From assembly GCF_030247195.1 (NCBI RefSeq), contig NC_080672.1, positions 92,638,113-92,702,112 of the forward strand: 64,000 bases of DNA, in the 5' to 3' direction. The translations under genes and the position numbers were made by a program. This document shows, one piece after another, positions 57,770-64,000 of the stretch. The notes under the pieces were generated by a model. That model was not told the DNA's origin, ran no database searches, and was given only the letters and a program-made list of their open reading frames with translations. Each line of letters opens with the position of its first letter. Positions within the stretch are counted from its first letter, which is position 1. Source of the stretch: Topomyia yanbarensis. Taxonomy: Eukaryota > Arthropoda > Insecta > Diptera > Culicidae.

Positions 57770-58362
57770 TCTAGAATCAGGCCACTGCTAGGCGGTTTTC
57801 CTATCCAACATCTGCCTTTGTAAAAATCGAAACAACCTAATGTAAAAGAATTGACTGTTATAGAATTTATCTTATTAGTAAATAGTTATGTTTTTCCTGT
57901 GTTTTTTGGTAGATTTGTATATTTAAGTGTTTACAAAAAATGTATGATGTAAACTGATTAAAAATAAGTAAACTCGCGATAACAGGGAAAACAACTATCA
58001 TAGTTTATATAAACAAAAGAAAGAGTGGGAGTTGTGATTCGGGTTCCAAATACCATGAATTGTGTTTGTGTTGGAGCTGTACTAAACCTTCCAATACAAC
58101 CATTGGCTGGGAAAAACGATTTGATAATAATCATAATTATACGTTCGCGATTTTAGTGAGGAGCTTTGGTCCATAACACGAAAATAGAAAAAGGGACGCA
58201 GACACATTTTTACTAAAAGTAATTGTATATTATTGTTTGAATTTTTGTTTATTTACGTAATATACATTTTTATTGAAATATCCTAGAACTATGAAGTGTG
58301 AATATATGAGTCTTTGAAATCCTAAAATGCAGTGAGCGAAGTTGCAAACAAATATCTGAGAG
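57770..58362 (+). other. 3' UTR of gene 3 and AT-rich spacer
   Basis: ATTAAA at 57957-57962 is a candidate poly(A) signal about 195 bp after the stop. The remainder shows nothing recognisable. Confidence 0.4.
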
Positions 58363-59358
58363 TAGGGGAACATGGGGAGACTTGACCAGGTTTTTAGCTA
58401 AAACTGTATAAATCTCTAAAAAAGCCTTTAATCCCCCAAAAATCATTCAGATATAATGCGCAAAGTTATTGCGCGTCTTCATGATTTTTTGCAGAATTTT
58501 TAATTTAATTTTTGAAAAGTTACAAAAGTTTTTCTGTGATCGTTTTTTCTGGTCAAGTCTCCCCATTGCGGGGAGACTTGACCAATGCGTGGGGAGACTT
58601 GACCAAGAGAATTTTGAAAAATCATAACAAAAAATACTAACATAAAACATACTGTAATTATTTTTTTCCCTATTGTCGAGATCCTTAGGTAGCAGTAAAA
58701 ATATAAAAGAGTTGCATTTGATAAATTTTGATTTTTTTAAATGCATTTCTTTTTAAGGATTAACTGTACTGCTTGCATTGCATGTTCACACGTCACGAAA
58801 TCAGTCCTACTATTGCTAACTTTGCTGACAAATTTTAAAATATAAAGACTTATGTTTGGGTGGGATTTTTTTATGGCGTGATTAACATTAACAGTAAATA
58901 CCAAAGCATGACAAATATTAGGAATTTTGTATCTTTCTTCAGCTGATCGCCACTTGGTCAAGTCTCCCCATAAAATCTTGGTCAAGTCTCCCCAACATTA
59001 GTTACTGCGTTCAATTTCATGCGAATTCTAGTAATAACTATTCCAATGTTCCAGTTTATGTAAAATCATTTCACTGATTCACAAGGATTAAGATGGTATA
59101 TTAGTCCTTTAATAGTAATTAGTAGTCGAGTAGATATGTCCATACAAAGTTTGATAAAAAATTACATCATTTAATGCAAATTTATTAATCACGTAATATT
59201 TTCTGCAAGGAAAGGATTTTTTACTCCAAACTTTCAAAATTACCTTAAGGGATCGAAACAAGTATAAAAATATTTAAAAAAAAAATTAATAATCGATAGA
59301 AGACGCCATAGCCGAAAATATAATTTTGCGCTTGGTCAAGTCTCCCCATGTTCCCCTA
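58363..59358. mobile_element. TA-flanked MITE with perfect 26-bp ends
   Basis: The left end (58363-58388) starts TAGGGGAACATGGGGAGAC and is matched exactly, inverted, at 59333-59358, with TA at both edges. GGGGAGACTTGACCA occurs repeatedly inside on both strands (about 58551-58607 and 58956-58995) as well as in the ends. Non-coding. Confidence 0.87.
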
Positions 59359-59399
59359 TTCGACGCATTTCAGACAGAAACATAATCAAGAAGGTAAAT

Positions 59400-61535
59400 G
59401 GCTGGGTAATGCGTATCTGAATGAATAAAATCGACCCCACGTGTGGTCCTTAGCATACGCCCATGCAACTCCTATCCCTCCGTGCGGTACTGGCCGGGGT
59501 ACGAGCAAAACTATAGTCCTACGCAGACAGGGAAGGGAGGGGGGTTGCTTCGGTAAACCTGGAGCGGAGCGTCTGTTCCCCATGTTAGATGCGGCTGATT
59601 ATCGTCGGAGTGCTAGCGAAGGACTCTAAGCTAAACTATGCACCATGGTCCCCCGGAAATTTAGGAGGTTAGTGTCAGGCCTTATAAGCCAGCCATAAAA
59701 AATAAAACAACGAACAATCAACGAGATATACAGACCGGCACAATCGGCGAAGACCAAGGCAAAGCATAAGGAGTACCGTTTGGGACATGAAACTGTAGGG
59801 CTCTCAACTTCATCGGAAGCACCCGCATACTTTCCGATGCATTGTAGGATCGCGAGTTCGGCATAGTAGCGTTGCAGAAGGTTTGCTTGGACGGATCAAT
59901 GGTGCGAACGTTTAGAGGTTATCACAACAGCTATTAGAGTTGCGGCAATACACACGAGCTGGGAACGGCTTTCATCGTGATGGGTAACATGCAGAAGCAC
60001 GTGATCGGATGGTGGCCGATAAATGAAAGAATGTACAGGTTGAGGATCAAGGGTCGGTTCTTCAACTTTAGCATAATTTACGTGCACAGCCAACACTCCG
60101 GAAGTACTGATGATGATAAGGACGCATTCTACGTGCAACTCAAGCACGAATACGACAGCTGCGCAACCCACGACGTCAAAGTCATCATAGGAGATTTAAA
60201 TGCTCAGGTTGGCCAGGAGGAGGAATTTAGACCGACTATTGGGAAGTTTAGCGCGCACCAGCTGACGACATACGACTAACTGATTTCGCCGCCTCCATGA
60301 ATATGGCCATACGTAGTACCTATTTCCAGCACAGTCTCCCATATAAGTACACCTGGAGGTTACCACAACAGACTGAATCACAAATCGACCACGTTTTGAT
60401 CGATGGACGGCACTACTTCTCTGACATTATCGACGTCAGAAACTAAACTAAAACTGCGCCCAAAAATCTCCGTAATTAACAATGTATACAATACCGACGC
60501 CCGCCTCGGTATGATCTTGGGCGACTGAACCAACCAGAAGCGCCACAACGTACGCGCAAAATCTGGAGGCAGTGTTGCCATATGAGGGTGTGCTCGATGG
60601 GGTCCCTTTTGAGGACTGTTGGAACATTATCGAAACAGCTTTAAACAACACAGCTGGAAGCGCCGTCGGGCATGTGGAACGAAGTCAACCGAACGACTAG
60701 TTTGACGATGAGTGTAGAGAAATTCTAAAAGAGAAGGACGCAGCGCGGGCATTGATGCTGCAGCATGGAATGCGGCTGAGCGTAGACCGATACCGACTGC
60801 AGCGGAAGCAACAGAGGAAATGGAACAGTTGTACTGCTCTGAAGAAACCCGAAAAATCTATCAGAAGCTCAACGCATCTCGCAAAGGCTTCCTGCCGCGA
60901 GCCGAAATGTGTAGGATTAAGGATGGAAACATTCTGACGGATGGACGAGAAGTGGCTGAAAAGTGGATTCAACACTACTTTGAACACTTTAATGGCAATG
61001 ATGAATCGGATGCAGAAGGCCAAGGCAGAGGAGTAGACTACTACATCAGTACGGCAGACGATGGAAACCAGCCTATTCATACGCTGGGGGAAGTTAAAGA
61101 TGCCATTCAACAGCTCAAGAACAATAAAGCAGCTGGTAGGGATGGTATTGGAGCTGAATTCATCAGGAAAGGCTGGCCATTTGTCTGCACACACTGATAG
61201 TCAGAATCTGGGAATCCGAACAGCTACCAGAGGAGTAGAAGCAAGAGGTAATTTCTCCATATATAAGAAGGGTTACAAGTTGGAATGTGAGAACTATAGA
61301 GCGATCACCATCCTGAATGCCGCCTATAAAGTGTTATATCAGGTTATCTTCCGACGCCTATCGCCTGTTACAAATGAGTTCGTGGGAAGTTATCAGGCCG
61401 ATTTTGTCAACTTCAGCGCGCGGCAAATCCTCCAGAAATACCGTGAATACCAGGTCCCAACGCACCCCCTGTTCATTGATTTCAAGGCGGCATACGATTG
61501 CATCAACCGCACAAAGCAAGCAAAGCATCACACAT
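59400..61535 (+). pseudogene. RTE-clade (JAM1-like) endonuclease and RT fragment
   Basis: The GC-richer 59400-59784 is a probable leader. From about 59785 comes an AP-type endonuclease: GTWNCRAL, VALQKVC, FFNFSIIYVHSQHS, VKVIIGDLNAQVG (about 60175-60210), DFAASMNMAIRSTYFQHS and IDHVLIDGRHYFSDIIDVR. The block that should hold the SDH motif is deleted near 60440. RT follows: LKNNKAAGRDGIGAEF, ENYRAITILNAAYKVLYQ and motif A FIDFKAAYD (about 61470-61495). There it ends, before motifs B and C. Several frameshifts. Same clade as 41120-42010, opposite orientation. Confidence 0.75.
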
Positions 61536-61548
61536 ATTAATGAACCTA

Positions 61549-61720
61549 GACAGCTGTTAGAAGAAGAACTCTCAGAATTGTGCTCGCAGGAAATTACCAT
61601 ACGAAGGTTAACAACTGATAATAACTAGTTTCACATCAAACATTGCAATGTAACGAGCCGAATTTGAAGTGCAGATGAAAATCAAAGCTATGCAAACAGA
61701 AATTAGTTGAATAGCTTAAA
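61549..61720 (-). repeat. Dispersed repeat B, copy 2
   Basis: Reverse-complement match to 56245-56400. Confidence 0.65.
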
Positions 61721-63070
61721 AAATGATTACTTCTACCTAAAATTTCGATACATTTTATGTATTAATTTCTTTCCTGTGTCACAGGCTGTGTGCTGGAGGA
61801 AGAAAGATTGTTTCATTTGTGTTAGTGAACATGGCGAAAAATGGAACCATTATAGTTCTGAATCATGTATTAGAACGAAAGGCCTATGCTATCCTTTAAC
61901 GAGCACTCGCGCAATTCGGGATTTTCCATTATCATTTTGTTGCATTGACATTTATCAATGCTAAACCAATTAGCTTTTTTCGAAAGACATGTTGTGGACG
62001 ATATACATATAATCATCTTTGTACACTGAGACGGCTTAAGTGTGGAGCCGTAGCGTGGTCTTCTGGCACCATTGGCAGAGTTTCAGTTTTACGCCCCTTT
62101 GGTGTTACTACTTACCTTGGTTTTCTTTTTCAGTTCGACCTTCAAATAATAATTTGTGTACATGGAAATGGCCCACCTTCTCCCTAAATAATTCATGTTT
62201 GACTATCGTTCATTTCATGTAAATTCCAACCACAAATCTTTTACTATATATTTAGGACATCAGTTGACGCTAGGTGGTTGAAGGCGACGAAGGGAGCATC
62301 TATTCAGACGGCTGTATATTAGAGTGTCAATGCCATGTATGGAAAACAGGTGATCATCGAATTTAGTAACCGGACGCACATCAACAAAAAAAAGTTTAAC
62401 TCAATCGGACGCGATTAAGGGGTTGCGCAAAACGGCCAAAGTGCAAAAATTTTTCCGTGCCAAAACACAAAAGGACCCTTAAAATATTCAAAAATGGAAT
62501 CCGATTTTTTATGTTTAATGGATTAGGATGTAATGAAGCGTTGAGATTTTCTGCCATCCTGAATTTTGTTTTAAGATTGCATTTATGAAACTTGGAAAAT
62601 TCTGTATTTGAGTTTACTGGGGTTTGAAAAGGATGCTTTTAATTTATTTTCTATGCCAAATGTCTTAGAACTGCATGAAACAACGGATCTTGTGTCTTCT
62701 CATTAAAAGCTGTATTGACAAAAGTTGCCTCTCTGGTACTTCTAACTTTGAAACTTCAAATAAAATTCAAAAAACTTGTTTTTCGAATTGAAATTAGATT
62801 TTGACATTTCATTGATTTCTAAAACATTTGCCATCCAAAAAAAAAAAGCTGCATTTCCAAACTCAAGTCCCATCTCAATTCAAAAATATTTTTTGTACCA
62901 CAAAGACTCAACATTATACCAGATCTCGACGCTTCATGACATTGTTTTTCGCTTGCGCTTAAATTTTGTATGGGGGCTTTTTCAAGGTAGCAATACTTTT
63001 GAGGTTTGTCCGATTTGAAATTTCAGGAAGACCATAAATATTGGCACTCTACCCTATATTAAGTGTACTC
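61721..63070. other. AT-rich intergenic DNA
   Basis: No gene seen. Parts (62440-63050) read like a common dispersed repeat, without defined ends. Confidence 0.35.
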
Positions 63071-63074
63071 CTGA

Positions 63075-63590
63075 ACTGACCCAAATAATCCTAACATGGA
63101 TGCCGAACAAGATTCGTCGCCAACATATTGAACTGGGTTCGACCGTATCCGATCTTCTGCCGGATTAAAGATAGCCAGCAATGTATACTAATATTCCGCA
63201 AGACGCAGAAATATTCAGCTGTGTCAGATATCTCGAAAGTTCGCCTAGATAAGCTCAGGTTTGTGATAATTTGTCTAAAGCAAACAAATGACGTTACTGG
63301 CGACAAGACTTTCATGAGAAACTAACGCGTTTACATGCCCGCTAACAAAGTTGAGATCGATTCGAGCTTGGCATGCGTGGATCTACTGAAGGGCGGGATT
63401 GTCTGTTTTAATGACCCCTTGTTCCAGTGAGCGACGATTTTGAGTAACAATAGTACCGGTTCTTCGAACTAACGTCGGGTGACCTTTTAGCTAGACTGCC
63501 CTGCGTCTTCTTCGCAATGGATCGTCTGCATGATCGGTTGTTTGTTGGTCCCGCGCATCCTGCATGCAGTATTGCACTAATTACAAGCAA
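63075..63590 (+). pseudogene. Non-LTR ORF1 (gag-like) fragment
   Basis: Translation gives ISKVRLDKLRFVIICLKQ, a stop, then RVYMPANKVEIDSSLAC and DLLKGGIVCFNDPLF. This resembles the central part of ORF1 proteins of I/LOA-type elements ('RVYvPa.eVEidG...DLLkyG...f.n'), from memory. Stops and frameshifts occur throughout. No zinc knuckles remain. Confidence 0.45.
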
Positions 63591-63717
63591 ATGAGTCTTC
63601 GTAACAATATTTTTTTCTCTCTTTTAAAAGCTCGCTAAATATACCAGCAAGAAAAAACTCTTCCACAAATCCGAAGCAAACAGCAACTGGTCAATTCAGA
63701 AGAAACAAAGAGTATGT

Positions 63718-63890
63718 GGTAGGTGCAGCGTAGTTGGTAAATCAATTGCCTTTTGTGCAGCGCACCTGGGTTCGAATCCCGATCCCGCACATAGGGTTAG
63801 AAATGTTTCTTAAGAGATTTTTCTAACCTCTAACCCGAAGAGGCAAATGACCTAAAGGTTAAAACCTCTATAATCGAAATAAAAAAGATG
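63718..63890 (+). repeat. tRNA-derived SINE (Feilai-like)
   Basis: A-box-like GCGTAGTTGGT (63728-63738) and a perfect B-box GGTTCGAATCC (63769-63779) form a tRNA-related head. The tRNA-unrelated body ends in CCTCTATAATCGAAATAAAA (about 63865-63884). The same 3' end recurs at 15131-15177. A functional tRNA is unlikely because the acceptor stem does not close and the body continues. Confidence 0.75.
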
Positions 63891-64000
63891 AATCAAAGAA
63901 CCACCAAAAACCATGTGACATTTCAACCAGAGATTCAACTTAGTGCAAGATTGGTTAGTCCTAGATTGGAAACCGGCAACTTGATGATATTACGGAGCTC
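63891..64000. other. Window end, nothing seen
   Basis: Short sequence after the SINE with no recognisable feature. Confidence 0.4.

Noticed and set aside
63718..63790. Possible tRNA gene with A- and B-box
   Set aside because: The box elements are present but the acceptor stem does not pair, and the sequence continues into a SINE body with a repeated 3' end also found at 15131; called a tRNA-derived SINE.

Overview
This is a eukaryotic, AT-rich, repeat-dominated window from an insect, most likely a culicine mosquito (Aedes-type). That placement is inferred from remembered features of such genomes: R1-, RTE (JAM1)-, LOA/I- and CR1/Jockey-type non-LTR retrotransposons, tRNA-derived SINEs with a Feilai-like 3' end, many MITEs flanked by TA or 8-bp duplications, and a very common dispersed repeat whose ends read like 'TGCCTTTCTC ... 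GAGAAAGGCA'. No database could be searched.

Host genes are sparse. One is the last coding exon of an unrecognised, probably disordered protein (4055-5272, +, with its 3' UTR). The others are three small intronless genes for secreted proteins: 18177-18749 (-), 31754-32143 (-) and 57452-57763 (+). Each has a signal peptide, Ser/Thr-rich or acidic spacers and a basic cleavage-like site. All three have a TATA box 32-33 bp upstream of a shared 17-nt initiator block (AGTYG...GKGTTCT). The 31.8 kb and 57.5 kb genes also share signal-peptide layout, 5' leader length (73 and 72 nt) and a C-terminal Thr-Tyr. They look like an undescribed, fast-diverging secreted family dispersed among transposons.

Layout. 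0-3.7 kb: a hAT-like terminus, an R1-clade ORF2 tail, and an RT/RNase H fragment of LOA/I type. 4-6 kb: host exon and 3' UTR. 8-13.2 kb: one decayed R1-family copy on the minus strand, split by a 2.0-kb TG...CA insertion with AACC duplication (LTR-like) and by a 772-bp MITE. 14.6-22.6 kb: MITEs plus secreted gene 1. 22.7 kb: a long AT microsatellite. 23.1-30.9 kb: a structurally complete R1-clade element (5' UTR, ORF1, ORF2, 3' UTR with tandem subrepeats, poly(A)) inserted into an older, deleted copy of its own family, with a target-site duplication. 31.7-32.3 kb: secreted gene 2. 33.4-35.6 kb: a common dispersed repeat. 36.4-43.4 kb: a 7-kb hAT-like shell with an exact 8-bp duplication, holding a 3.6-kb large inverted repeat and an RTE fragment. 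44-49 kb: SINE, MITE and a CR1/Jockey-type element ending in a (TAAA)n tail. 52 kb: a palindromic MITE pair. 56.4 and 58.4 kb: two MITEs around secreted gene 3. 59.4-61.5 kb: an RTE fragment. 63-63.9 kb: a non-LTR ORF1 fragment and a SINE.

Apart from the two ORFs of the young R1-clade element, every transposon coding region seen is broken. The region could act as a small-RNA source (mixed-orientation fragments plus a large hairpin), but that is inference.
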